DNA of 23,565 bases from an uncultured Bacteroidales bacterium (GCA_905235615.1 CAJOMB010000003.1:1-23565), one strand, 5' to 3'; positions 7,953 to 15,100 are shown, numbered from the stretch's first letter. Numbers and translations: made by a program. The notes: generated by a model not told the origin, from the sequence alone.

Positions 7953-9446
7953 TTAGAAATCCTGCTGATTGTCAAAATTGTAATTGTCCTGCGGCTCTCC
8001 GCCCACGGGCTCGTTCACGGCGCTGGCCACAGGTCCCCGCTGGGCATAGACATCCAGGCTCTGGTCCGGTTCCACGAACTTCACCTGGGAAGCCTTGTAC
8101 TTCATCTCGATGTCGCAGACCTCGCCGTTACGGTGCTTGGCTATCACGATGTACGCTTTCTCCCTGTCTTCGGGGTTTTCACTCATGCCCACGAAGTCCG
8201 GCCGGTGGATGAAGATGACCATATCCGCATCCTGCTCGATGGAGCCGGATTCACGGAGGTCGCTCAGCTGGGGCTTTCCCGTGCCGCCCGTGCGCTGAAC
8301 CGCATTACGGCTGAGCTGGGACAGGGCGATGATGGGGATGTTGAGTTCCTTGGCCGTGGCCTTGAGGGTGCGGGAAATGGCGGCCACTTCCTGCTCCCGA
8401 AGACCCCGGAGCTCCACCGGTCCCTGCATGAGCTGCAGATAGTCCACCACGATGAGGCGGACTCCCTTCTGCTTTACCAGGCGTTTGGCCTTGGTGCGGA
8501 ACTCCATGATGGGAATGCCGGGGGTATCGTCAATGTACAGCGGCGCCTTGGCCAGACGGCGGAGGGTGTCCTCCAGCTGAATCCACTCGAAAGGCTCCAG
8601 CTTCACGCCGCCCTTGATTTTCTCTCCGGACAGGCCGCTTTCCGTGGTGATCAGGCGCTTGCCCAACTGGTCGGCACTCATTTCCAGGGAGAACACGGCC
8701 ACGGGCATATTGGCATCCACGGCGGCGTTGCGCGCAATGTTGAGCGCGAAGGCCGTCTTACCCACGGACGGACGGGCGGCCAGGATAATGAGGTCGCTCT
8801 TTTGCCAGCCCTGGGTTACACGGTCTATGGAAGGGTAACCGGAAGGAACGCCGGACGGGCCGGTGATGTTCTGCAGTTCCTGCAGATTGTCCAGCACTTC
8901 GTTGATAATGGAGCCGATGTCCTGGACATCCCGCTTCACATTGTTCTGGATGGCCGCAAAAACCTTGGTCTGGGCATTGTCAATCAGGTCGTCCACGTTG
9001 GTGGACTCGTCGAAGGACTGCTTGAGGATTTCGTAGGAGGCGGTAATCAGGTCCCGCTGGATGGTCTTCTGCTTGAGGATCTTGATGTAGTACTCGATGT
9101 GGGCGGCGGCGGCGATGTTCTGGGACAGGCCGGCCAGCACCACGGGGCCTCCGATGATTTCCAGGTTTCCCTTGGAACGGAGTTTCTCGCTCACGGTAAC
9201 CAGGTCTATGGACACGTGCTCGTTCACGAGCTCGGACATGGCCTCGAAAATCATGCGGTGGTGCGGGTCGTAGAAACACGACGCCGAGAGCTCCTCCATA
9301 GATTCGTCTATGGTGGCGGGCTCTACCAGCATGGCACCCAGCACGGCAGCCTCAACATCTATGGCCTGAGGGGGTTTGTTCCCTATCAGGGCTTCCAGAT
9401 CCTGCGGTTCCGCAGCGCGGTTTCTCTTGCGAGAAGGCTCCGGCAT
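7953..9446 (-). CDS. dnaB: Replicative DNA helicase DnaB
   Basis: A 497-residue hexameric helicase that unwinds DNA at the replication fork. The N-terminal domain begins with PPQAIDVEAAVLGAML (25-40), the DnaB signature. A linker at about 175-200 leads to the RecA-like domain. Walker A is ARPSVGKT (224-231). Walker B is LIVVDYLQLM (331-340). The ALSQLSRNAVQR region (374-385) and the DLRESGSIEQDAD segment (396-408) supply the sensor and DNA-binding-loop region. No intein or insertion is present, and the length is normal for Bacteroidetes. It lies 6 nt after the zinc-ribbon gene and leads into DUF3108, rseC and rnf, which is an uncommon physical link between replication and Rnf. Confidence 0.97.
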   Translation of the reverse strand: MPEPSRKRNRAAEPQDLEALIGNKPPQAIDVEAAVLGAMLVEPATIDESMEELSASCFYDPHHRMIFEAMSELVNEHVSIDLVTVSEKLRSKGNLEIIGGPVVLAGLSQNIAAAAHIEYYIKILKQKTIQRDLITASYEILKQSFDESTNVDDLIDNAQTKVFAAIQNNVKRDVQDIGSIINEVLDNLQELQNITGPSGVPSGYPSIDRVTQGWQKSDLIILAARPSVGKTAFALNIARNAAVDANMPVAVFSLEMSADQLGKRLITTESGLSGEKIKGGVKLEPFEWIQLEDTLRRLAKAPLYIDDTPGIPIMEFRTKAKRLVKQKGVRLIVVDYLQLMQGPVELRGLREQEVAAISRTLKATAKELNIPIIALSQLSRNAVQRTGGTGKPQLSDLRESGSIEQDADMVIFIHRPDFVGMSENPEDREKAYIVIAKHRNGEVCDIEMKYKASQVKFVEPDQSLDVYAQRGPVASAVNEPVGGEPQDNYNFDNQQDF

Positions 9447-9452
9447 ACGCGT

Positions 9453-10280
9453 TTAGTTTTCGAAATCCGGATTGATGATGATGCGGCCGCAGTGCTCGCA
9501 GATAATGAGTTTCTTGTTGGAAGCAATCTCTACGCGGCGCTGGGGGGTAATGGTGTTGAAGCATCCTCCGCAGGAATCTCCGTTGTAGATGCCCACCACG
9601 GCCAGGTGATTGTGTACGCTCTCGCGGATGCGCTCGTAGGCGCTCATGGTGCGGGCGTCAATCTTGGCGGCGCACTCGTCCCGGCGGGCACGGAGCACGG
9701 CCTCTTCCTTGGCGGTTTCCTCCACAATGTTCTCCAGCTCTTCCTTCTTGGCCTTGAGGTCGTCCGTACGGATGGTGAGGCGGTCTTTGAGCTCTTCCAA
9801 TTCGGCCTTTTTGTTGCCAATCTCGAAACGGGTGTCATTGATGGTCTTTTCATCAATCTGACGGAGCAGCTCCTGGTTCTCGATTTCCTTGTTCAGGGAA
9901 TCGTACTCGCGGGAGTTGGCGATGGTCTCCAGCTGGCGCTGGTATTTCTCGATGGTGCTCTCGTGTTCTGCGATGGAGAGCTTGGCATCCGCAATATTGC
10001 GGTTGAACTGGTCAATGACGGCGGAAATGGCGGCGCTGCGTTCCTTGAGGCCGGCAATCTCCTCTTCCAGGGCGGCCACCTCGGCGGGGAGTTCTCCGCG
10101 CAGCTGGATAATCTTGTCAATCTCGGAATCCGCAGCCTGAAGCTGGTAGAGTGTTTTGAGTTTCTCCTCTACGGGCATATCGGAATCGGCGAAACTTTTG
10201 AGCAGCGACACAAAAGTTTCCCTCTGGTCGATGGGGGCCTCCACTTTCTTGGCGGCGGTGGTTTTCTTGGTACTTGCCAT
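9453..10280 (-). CDS. Coiled-coil zinc-ribbon protein (C4-type, HP0958/CT398-like)
   Basis: A 275-residue protein. The N-terminus is Lys/Ala-rich and probably disordered (residues 1-15). A long Glu/Lys/Leu coiled coil fills about 45-215. A C-terminal zinc ribbon has the ligand pairs C237/C240 and C261/C264. This layout matches the conserved zinc-ribbon family that includes Helicobacter HP0958 and Chlamydia CT398. Roles proposed in those organisms (RNA or secretion/sigma-factor binding) cannot be carried over with confidence. It lies 22 nt after the nif3-like gene and 6 nt before dnaB. Confidence 0.85.
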   Translation of the reverse strand: MASTKKTTAAKKVEAPIDQRETFVSLLKSFADSDMPVEEKLKTLYQLQAADSEIDKIIQLRGELPAEVAALEEEIAGLKERSAAISAVIDQFNRNIADAKLSIAEHESTIEKYQRQLETIANSREYDSLNKEIENQELLRQIDEKTINDTRFEIGNKKAELEELKDRLTIRTDDLKAKKEELENIVEETAKEEAVLRARRDECAAKIDARTMSAYERIRESVHNHLAVVGIYNGDSCGGCFNTITPQRRVEIASNKKLIICEHCGRIIINPDFEN

Positions 10281-10302
10281 AAAATATAAATCGATTTATT
10301 AT

Positions 10303-11091
10303 TTACAACCCAAAATAGTGGACAGGGTTGCTCCTGCCCAGCTGTGCGCTTTTGTAGCTTGCAAAGGTAGGAAATTTTTTCCGTATCTCACTCAGAAAAA
10401 TGTCCACAATCTCCACTTCGCTCTCAAAATGGCCGATATCCATGACCATGAAGCCCTCCGGAGTGAAGAAATGGTGGTAGGAAATGTCGGCGGTGATGTA
10501 CAGCTGGGCGCCGCGGGAAAGGGCCAGCTGGATTTCCCCTCCGCCGCTTCCTCCTAAAAGGGCCACCTTGCGGATGGGCTCCTCCAGGGGCTTGGAACTG
10601 CGGATGACGCCCAGATGGAAACGCTCCTTCACAAAGGCAAGGGCTTCCATTCCCGTCATGGGCTTTTCAAAATCCCCCACGCAGCCCAGGCCCACGGTGC
10701 CGTCTTCTTCCGGCACCATGATGCTCACGTTCTGCAGGGACAGACGGCGGGCCATGGCTCCGCTCACCCCGGCAATCACCTTGTCGGCCGTGGTGTGGGC
10801 GGCATACACGGCCACCCCGGAGCGCACCGCCTGCATGATGGCGGCCCCCACCGGGTCTTTGCTGTCTATCCGCCTGATTCCGTTGAAGATGAGCGGATGA
10901 TGGGTGACAACCATGTCACAGCCCTTTTCTACGGCTTCCCTGATCAGGGCCGGCGTGCAGTCGAAGCCCACCATGACCCCATGCACCTCGTCATCGGCAC
11001 TGCCGATGATAAGGCCGCTGTTGTCCCATTTTTCCTGGATGCGGAGCGGGGCAAACACCTCCAACGCCGCCGTGATGTCTCCTACTTTCAT
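10303..11091 (-). CDS. Nif3-like dinuclear-metal protein
   Basis: A 262-residue member of the NIF3/YbgI family, annotated elsewhere as GTP cyclohydrolase 1 type 2-like. Metal-ligand motifs are visible: VTHHPLIF (62-69, H64 and H65), AHTTADKV (98-105, H99 and D103) and DIGHFESE (218-225, H221 and E225). The family forms hexameric rings with a two-metal site in each subunit, and the true substrate is unsettled. The protein is of the short type: the roughly 100-residue PII-like inserted domain present in many Bacteroidetes homologues is missing, and the sequence is continuous with no sign of a deletion scar. The start overlaps the merR-like stop by 4 nt (ATGA). Confidence 0.92.
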   Translation of the reverse strand: MKVGDITAALEVFAPLRIQEKWDNSGLIIGSADDEVHGVMVGFDCTPALIREAVEKGCDMVVTHHPLIFNGIRRIDSKDPVGAAIMQAVRSGVAVYAAHTTADKVIAGVSGAMARRLSLQNVSIMVPEEDGTVGLGCVGDFEKPMTGMEALAFVKERFHLGVIRSSKPLEEPIRKVALLGGSGGGEIQLALSRGAQLYITADISYHHFFTPEGFMVMDIGHFESEVEIVDIFLSEIRKKFPTFASYKSAQLGRSNPVHYFGL

Positions 11092-11405
11092 AAGGCGCTG
11101 CGCACTTGGATGAGTTCCTCCCGGATGCCCTTCAGGACGCCGATGGCCTTCACCCGCTTGTCCACGCTGCGGCGGTCTTCGGTAAGGCGCTGTACGGCAC
11201 CCTCCAGCGTAAGACCCTGACTTTTGAGCAGGTACTGGATCTGCCGCAAGGTCTCCACATCCTCCGGATGATACAGACGGTTCCCCTTCGCATTGCGCTG
11301 GGGCTTTACGAATTTCTCAAAATAGTTGCTCCAGTAGCGGATGGCCGAAGGGTTTTCCCCCAGCATCTGCGCCACTTCGCCCATCGTGTAAATCATTTTT
11401 GCCAT
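11088..11405 (-). CDS. MerR-family transcriptional regulator (small)
   Basis: A 105-residue protein made almost wholly of a winged-helix MerR DNA-binding domain: YTMGEVAQMLGENPSAIRYW (residues 6-25) is the helix-turn-helix, and NRLYHPEDVETLRQIQYLL gives the wing and second helix. The C-terminal helix is short, with no Cys or drug-binding effector domain, so a ligand cannot be predicted. Similar small MerR proteins precede nif3-like genes in Bacteroidetes. The start is ATG at 11405, or ATG at 11396 (MIYTMGEV). The promoter box lies only 7 nt ahead of 11405, so the later start may be the real one. Confidence 0.9.
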   Translation of the reverse strand: MAKMIYTMGEVAQMLGENPSAIRYWSNYFEKFVKPQRNAKGNRLYHPEDVETLRQIQYLLKSQGLTLEGAVQRLTEDRRSVDKRVKAIGVLKGIREELIQVRSAL

Positions 11406-11412
11406 AGTCCTA

Positions 11413-11420
11413 CAAAGTTA
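11413..11420 (-). promoter_or_regulatory. -7 promoter box TAACTTTG for the merR-to-rnf run
   Basis: On the minus strand, 11420-11413 reads TAACTTTG, an exact TAnnTTTG match. It follows directly on the T-run of the trmB terminator. It ends 7 nt before the first ATG of the merR-like gene, so a transcript started here would have almost no leader. It is the only strong box found ahead of the twelve-gene run. Confidence 0.6.
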
Positions 11421-11500
11421 CAAAAAAAACAGATTCTTCGCTATCGCTCAGAATGACAAAGGCTCTTTTGTCATCCTGAGGCCCGCAGGGCCGAAGAATC
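11421..11500 (-). terminator. Intrinsic terminator after trmB, built from a dispersed palindromic repeat
   Basis: On the minus strand a long imperfect hairpin begins 1 nt after the trmB stop (arms 11500-11466 and 11460-11432) and runs into eight T residues (11429-11422). The outer 9 bp (GATTCTTCG / CGAAGAATC) and an inner block of 13 of 14 bases pair. One arm contains a second small hairpin, GGCCC-GCA-GGGCC (11480-11492). The left arm is a close relative of 12859-12886, so this is a repeat family doing a terminator's job. Confidence 0.75.
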
Positions 11501-11501
11501 C

Positions 11502-12434
11502 TTATTTTTTCGAAGGCTGGTGGGAAAAAGAGCGGCGGGGGCCCTCGGCCTCCAACCAATAATCATGATCGAAGGCCTCCCCCGGGAAGGCATAAGGGCC
11601 GATGCGGTCTATTGTAAAGGCCATGTAGGTGATGGGAAGGCCCATCTCCAGGAACATCTTCTCGTAAAACGTCTGTACTTCGAAAATGGCATCCCTGTCA
11701 GGGAGACATATGCCCCCAAAACCCATAGCCGCCCGTGGCTTTGTGAACGGGAGGGGCCCGCAGTCCGAAGGACTGTGGGAGGGACAAGGGCTCGAAGAGC
11801 CCGAAGGGTTTGGGGGGCACATGTCTCCCTGCAGGCCATTCTGATAGATGTCTGTTCCGTAGGCAAGCACCTGCAGGTCATTGACCTGGCAGACTGCATA
11901 GGTGTATTCGTAGAGGTAGCGGGAGTCTGTTTTGAGATGGACAAGGCCACCCGGTTTCAGGAACTTGCGGTAACGTTCCAGAAACAGCGGAGAGGAGAGG
12001 CGGGCGTTCTCGGAGCCGCGAAGCTGCGGGTCGGAGAAAGTGAGCCAGATTTCACTCACCTCGCCGGGGCCGAAAAACGCCTCGATGAACTCAATCCGCG
12101 TACGCAGGAAAGCCACATTGGGAAGGGCGTTCTCCGTGGCATACTTGGCCCCTTTCCAAAGACGCGCTCCCTTGATATCCACGCCGATATAATTAATCTC
12201 CGGATGCCTCAGGGCCAGGGCGATGGTATAATCCCCCTTTCCGCAGCCCAGTTCCAGCACGATGGGATGGTCGTTGCCAAACATATCGGCACCCCATCGG
12301 CCCTGAATGGGATGGGCGTTGAGCTTGAGCTCCCTGGAGTCCGCTTCCTTGGCCAGCACCGCGTTCGCATCCGGCTGCAGGAGACAGCGGAACGTCTCGT
12401 TCTCCGCAAATTTCTTCAGTTTTCCGTGTCCCAT
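11502..12434 (-). CDS. trmB: tRNA (guanine-N7-)-methyltransferase with an in-frame palindromic insertion
   Basis: A 310-residue SAM-dependent enzyme that makes m7G46 in tRNA. The start at 12434 (MGHGKLKKFAENETF) matches Bacteroidetes TrmB N-termini, although the frame is open upstream. The SAM motif VLELGCGKGDYT is at 59-70, GVDIKGARLWKGA at 84-96 and LRTRIEFIEAFF at 110-121. The catalytic FPDP motif reads TFSDPQ (132-137), with Ser for the first Pro and the Asp kept. The protein exceeds usual Bacteroidetes TrmB by about 45-50 residues because residues about 202-247 (Pro/Ser/Cys-rich) are encoded by an imperfect palindrome. The TrmB frame resumes correctly at AIFEVQTFYEKM. The start overlaps the gldH end by 19 nt. 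Confidence 0.9.
   Translation of the reverse strand: MGHGKLKKFAENETFRCLLQPDANAVLAKEADSRELKLNAHPIQGRWGADMFGNDHPIVLELGCGKGDYTIALALRHPEINYIGVDIKGARLWKGAKYATENALPNVAFLRTRIEFIEAFFGPGEVSEIWLTFSDPQLRGSENARLSSPLFLERYRKFLKPGGLVHLKTDSRYLYEYTYAVCQVNDLQVLAYGTDIYQNGLQGDMCPPNPSGSSSPCPSHSPSDCGPLPFTKPRAAMGFGGICLPDRDAIFEVQTFYEKMFLEMGLPITYMAFTIDRIGPYAFPGEAFDHDYWLEAEGPRRSFSHQPSKK
11697..11831 (-). repeat. Imperfect palindromic element inside trmB
   Basis: The outer arms (11699-11724 and 11806-11831) pair at 24 of 26 positions. Inside lie three small hairpins: CCCGT/ACGGG (11732-11736 with 11747-11751), CAGTCC-GAA-GGACTG (11761-11775) and GGGCTC-GAA-GAGCCC (11788-11802). The region is near 135 bp and adds a multiple of three to trmB with no stop codon. 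It encodes no protein of its own. It resembles small palindromic mobile elements in size and structure, though no clear target duplication is seen. Confidence 0.75.
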
Positions 12435-12868
12435 AACGAATATTTCCTTGTGAGCACCAGACCCATTCCGCGCAGCGGAAGCAGCGCAGAGCGATCCTCC
12501 GGGCGCAGGGAAAGCGTCCACAGTCCACATGCCGACGGCGTCCAGTCGGCCTTGAAAGACTCATACACCTGGGAGGAGAAATAAGACTTCTTGCCCCGGT
12601 TTAACGGCAGGTATATCTTCTCCACATAGACCGAATCCGTGGGAGCCTTCCATTCTGCCCGGAAACAGGCCCCCTCCAAGGGAAGAAGCACCTCAGGCGT
12701 GCCGTCCAAGCGCGTGTAAAGGTCCAGGTCATAGACGGCCGTGGAATCCGACAGGTCCACCGTGAAAACATACGGACCCGCCCCCGGGATGAATGTCTCG
12801 GTGGAAAGCGGCTCTGCGCAGGCGCTCAGAAGCAGGGCAAGGGACAGTATGGGAAAAAGATTCTTCAC
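12416..12868 (-). CDS. gldH: GldH-family lipoprotein
   Basis: A 150-residue lipoprotein. A hydrophobic leader ends in the lipobox LLSAC with lipidation at Cys17, and the mature chain is beta-rich (VFTVDLSDSTAVYDLDLYTR). It fits the gliding-motility GldH family. GldH is required for gliding in Flavobacterium, but homologues are widespread in non-gliding Bacteroidales, where the role is unclear. It carries weak similarity cues only, and the position next to ricT and holB supports the call. The start codon is GTG at 12868; no ATG lies near enough to give the signal peptide. The start codon and the next codons lie inside a repeat of the family seen at 11432-11460. Confidence 0.75.
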   Translation of the reverse strand: MKNLFPILSLALLLSACAEPLSTETFIPGAGPYVFTVDLSDSTAVYDLDLYTRLDGTPEVLLPLEGACFRAEWKAPTDSVYVEKIYLPLNRGKKSYFSSQVYESFKADWTPSACGLWTLSLRPEDRSALLPLRGMGLVLTRKYSLWDTEN

Positions 12869-12911
12869 TTCGTTCAGAATGACAAGTTATTTCGTTCAGA
12901 ATGACAAGTTA
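12859..12911. repeat. Tandem direct repeat spanning the ricT stop and the gldH start
   Basis: Two identical 21-bp copies (12869-12889 and 12891-12911), each containing TTCAGAATGACAAG, are separated by a single T. The first is preceded by GATTCTTCAC (12859-12868), which makes 12859-12886 a close copy of the arm at 11432-11460 with a one-base gap and few changes. The ricT stop codon (12909-12911) is in the second copy, and the gldH GTG start (12866-12868) touches the first. Confidence 0.8.
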
Positions 12912-14048
12912 CTTGCGGGGACGGCCCTTGCCGCCCTTGCGGCGACGTTTCTTCTTTTCGGGGTCGAAGCGGTTGATGGCGTCCTCCTCACCCGTCACGA
13001 ACTCCGGAGCCGCCGCCTCCTCCTTCTGGAGGGTGGCCGGACGCTCGCCCCGGCGGTTCATGGCCTGGATTTCCCTCACCTCATCGGCCGACAAGGGGAA
13101 GATGCGGGCCAGGGAACCCTTCTCATAGGAGAAATAGAGCGTCTCCGCCAGGATATCCGTCTTCACCAGGAAGGCCTGGCCGTCCTGGAGCTCCAACGGC
13201 TCAGAGACACGCGGGATGCGGGAATGGGCATCCAAATAGGCCGCCACCTCGTAATTGAGGCAGCATTTGAGCTTGCCGCACTGACCGGCCAGTTTCTGCG
13301 GGTTCAGGGACAGGTCCTGCGTACGGGCGGCACCCGTGGTGATGGACTTGAACTCCGTGATGTAGTTGGCGCAGCACAGTTCCCGGCCGCAGATACCCAG
13401 TCCGCCGATGAGACCGGCCTCCTGACGGGCGCCAATCTGCTTCATCTCCACGCGGATATGGAATTCCTCCGCAAAGTCCTTGATGAGCTGGCGGAAGTCC
13501 ACGCGGCCGTCGGCAATATAGTAGAAGATGGCCTTGGTGCCGTCTCCCTGGAATTCCACGTCCCCAATCTTCATCTCCAAGCCCAGATTGGCCGCCAGCA
13601 CGCGGGAGCGGATCATGGTTTCCTGCTCGCGGGCGATGGCTTCCTGCCAGCGCTGGATATCATAGGGACGGGCTTTCCGGTAAATCTTTTTAAGCTCCGA
13701 GGAAGAAGGGTCCACTCCCTTGCAGCGCATCTGTCGGCCCACGGAGGGGCCTTCCAGGGTAACAATGCCCAAGTCGTGCCCGGTGGCGGCTTCCACCACC
13801 ACCAGGTCCCCGGTCTTGATGCTCTGGCCGGAAGCGTTCACGTAGAATCCCTTGCGGGTATTCTTGAAACGCACCTCGAAGTAGTTCTCCCACTGTTCCT
13901 GGGAGATGCCCTTGAGGGTATCATAGACCTCCAGTTTGCAGCAGCCCTGCCGGTAGCGGATGTCCTTCTCTCCGCTTTCCTCGTCCGTCACCACGGTACA
14001 GCCGCGGAAACAGTCGAACTGGATGGATTCGTTGGAATATTCGTTCAT
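12909..14048 (-). CDS. ricT: PSP1-domain protein, RicT/YaaT-like
   Basis: A 379-residue cytoplasmic protein. The PSP1 domain with its Cys signature is clear: GLGICGRELCCANYITEF (about residues 214-231) and GQCGKLKCCLNYE (about 255-267). In Bacillus, RicT forms with RicA and RicF an Fe-S complex acting in RNA processing, sporulation and competence. Bacteroidetes have the RicT-like part, and partner genes are not in this window. The C-terminal tail ends in a run of Lys/Arg (EKKKRRRKGGKGRPRK), which would suit nucleic-acid contact. The start at 14048 is the first ATG. The gene follows holB after a 77-nt gap holding a palindrome. Confidence 0.9.
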   Translation of the reverse strand: MNEYSNESIQFDCFRGCTVVTDEESGEKDIRYRQGCCKLEVYDTLKGISQEQWENYFEVRFKNTRKGFYVNASGQSIKTGDLVVVEAATGHDLGIVTLEGPSVGRQMRCKGVDPSSSELKKIYRKARPYDIQRWQEAIAREQETMIRSRVLAANLGLEMKIGDVEFQGDGTKAIFYYIADGRVDFRQLIKDFAEEFHIRVEMKQIGARQEAGLIGGLGICGRELCCANYITEFKSITTGAARTQDLSLNPQKLAGQCGKLKCCLNYEVAAYLDAHSRIPRVSEPLELQDGQAFLVKTDILAETLYFSYEKGSLARIFPLSADEVREIQAMNRRGERPATLQKEEAAAPEFVTGEEDAINRFDPEKKKRRRKGGKGRPRK

Positions 14049-14073
14049 TTCATGAACATAAAATGTTAAACGT

Positions 14074-14108
14074 CACCCTCTCCCGAAACCCCTCCCCTCG
14101 GGGGAGGG
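14074..14108. repeat. G+C-rich palindromic repeat between holB and ricT
   Basis: An 8-bp perfect stem (14090-14097 with 14101-14108) has a 3-nt TCG loop and is flanked by CCCTCTCCC at 14076-14084. It has no T-run on the minus strand, so it is a poor terminator. It has the look of an intergenic palindromic repeat. It may tune expression between holB and ricT; that is inference. Confidence 0.55.
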
Positions 14109-14125
14109 ACTTGAAAGAGGAATTG

Positions 14126-15100
14126 TCATAAAAAATATAGTTGAATCACCAGGTTGGTGAAAAGGATTTTCTGGTTCACGTTGCGCTCGATCAGGAGCAA
14201 GGCCTGGTCCAGCGCAGAGAGGGCCCTTCTGGGGAAGGTGGGCTTAAGGGCCGCCGCCATCTTTTTGTAATAGTCTTCCTCCCCCCCGGGAAGACGGGCC
14301 AGCGAAGGCGTCTTCTGCAGGAGGAAAATCCGGCGCAGGTCTTCGGAAGCCAGACGGCAGAAGGTTTTCTGCTGCTCCCTCACCTTGAGGTCGGACACGG
14401 CCTCGGCGGTTTCCAGCGCCGCCAGCAGGTCCCGGGCCGCCAAGGCGTTCAGCATGTCATGGAAAAGGTCTCTCAAGACCGTGTTCCCGGCATTTTCCTG
14501 CTGATGCACCTGCGCCCCGGCCTCCTCGGAGAGGGGCTGCACCCGCAGGTGGAGACAGCGGGAAGAGATGGTCTGGAGCACCTTTTCCGGCGCATGGGTA
14601 ATCAGAAGGAAAAGCGTCCTCACCGGCGGCTCCTCCACCATTTTCAGGAGGGCGTTGGCCGCCTGCATGTTCATCTTTTCCGGCAGGTACAGCACCACCG
14701 TGCGATATCCGCCCTCCACGGCGCTCAGCGACAGCCTGTCCAGGATGCTCCGGGCCTCGTTCACGGAGATGCCCGCCTGCTTCCCTTCCATGCCGATGGC
14801 ACTGTACAGCTCATTCTCGAAGAAATACGGATTCCGCAGCAACAGTTCCCGGAAAGAGGCGATGTACTGCAGGGAGACGGGTTTATCGGCCCCGGCCACC
14901 GGGAAGACGAAATGGATGTCCGGATGGATGAGCTTCCCCACCCGCGGATTCCCTCCGTAAAGCTGCTCCAAAAAACTTATCACGATGGGGAACGCCCCGC
15001 CGCCGTCGTCCTCGTGAAGCAGCATGGCATGCGGAACGTGCCCGCTCTCCACCATCCGGGAAAGGGTGCCCATCAGCTCCGTATTGCCATATACTTCCAT
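14126..15100 (-). CDS. holB: DNA polymerase III delta-prime subunit, reduced form
   Basis: A 324-residue clamp-loader subunit. The start at ATG 15100 overlaps the upstream stop by one base (TGATG). Family marks are HPDIHFVFP (59-67), MNMQAANALLKMVEEPP (143-159) and ISSRC (178-182, the SRC motif). The first part is unusual: at the P-loop position stands LHEDDGGGAFPIV (28-40) with no GxxGxGK. The Cys-rich zinc module that normally precedes HPD is absent; only YGGNPRVGKLI is left (48-58). E. coli delta-prime does not hydrolyse ATP either but keeps the zinc module. The subunit is therefore probably structural. Confidence 0.85.
   Translation of the reverse strand: MEVYGNTELMGTLSRMVESGHVPHAMLLHEDDGGGAFPIVISFLEQLYGGNPRVGKLIHPDIHFVFPVAGADKPVSLQYIASFRELLLRNPYFFENELYSAIGMEGKQAGISVNEARSILDRLSLSAVEGGYRTVVLYLPEKMNMQAANALLKMVEEPPVRTLFLLITHAPEKVLQTISSRCLHLRVQPLSEEAGAQVHQQENAGNTVLRDLFHDMLNALAARDLLAALETAEAVSDLKVREQQKTFCRLASEDLRRIFLLQKTPSLARLPGGEEDYYKKMAAALKPTFPRRALSALDQALLLIERNVNQKILFTNLVIQLYFL

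Noticed and set aside
8133..10289. A 718-codon plus-strand open frame opposite dnaB and the zinc-ribbon gene
   Set aside because: It is a low-complexity shadow of two genes with firm motifs on the minus strand.
11692..11831. TCCCTG at 11692-11697 and again at 11826-11831 as a target-site duplication of the trmB insert
   Set aside because: The copies are 134 bp apart, which is not a multiple of three, and one copy lies inside the inverted arm. The trmB frame requires a net insert divisible by three.
12435..12530. Upstream extension of trmB to 12530
   Set aside because: The extension lies in the gldH coding region in another frame. The family N-terminus starts at 12434.
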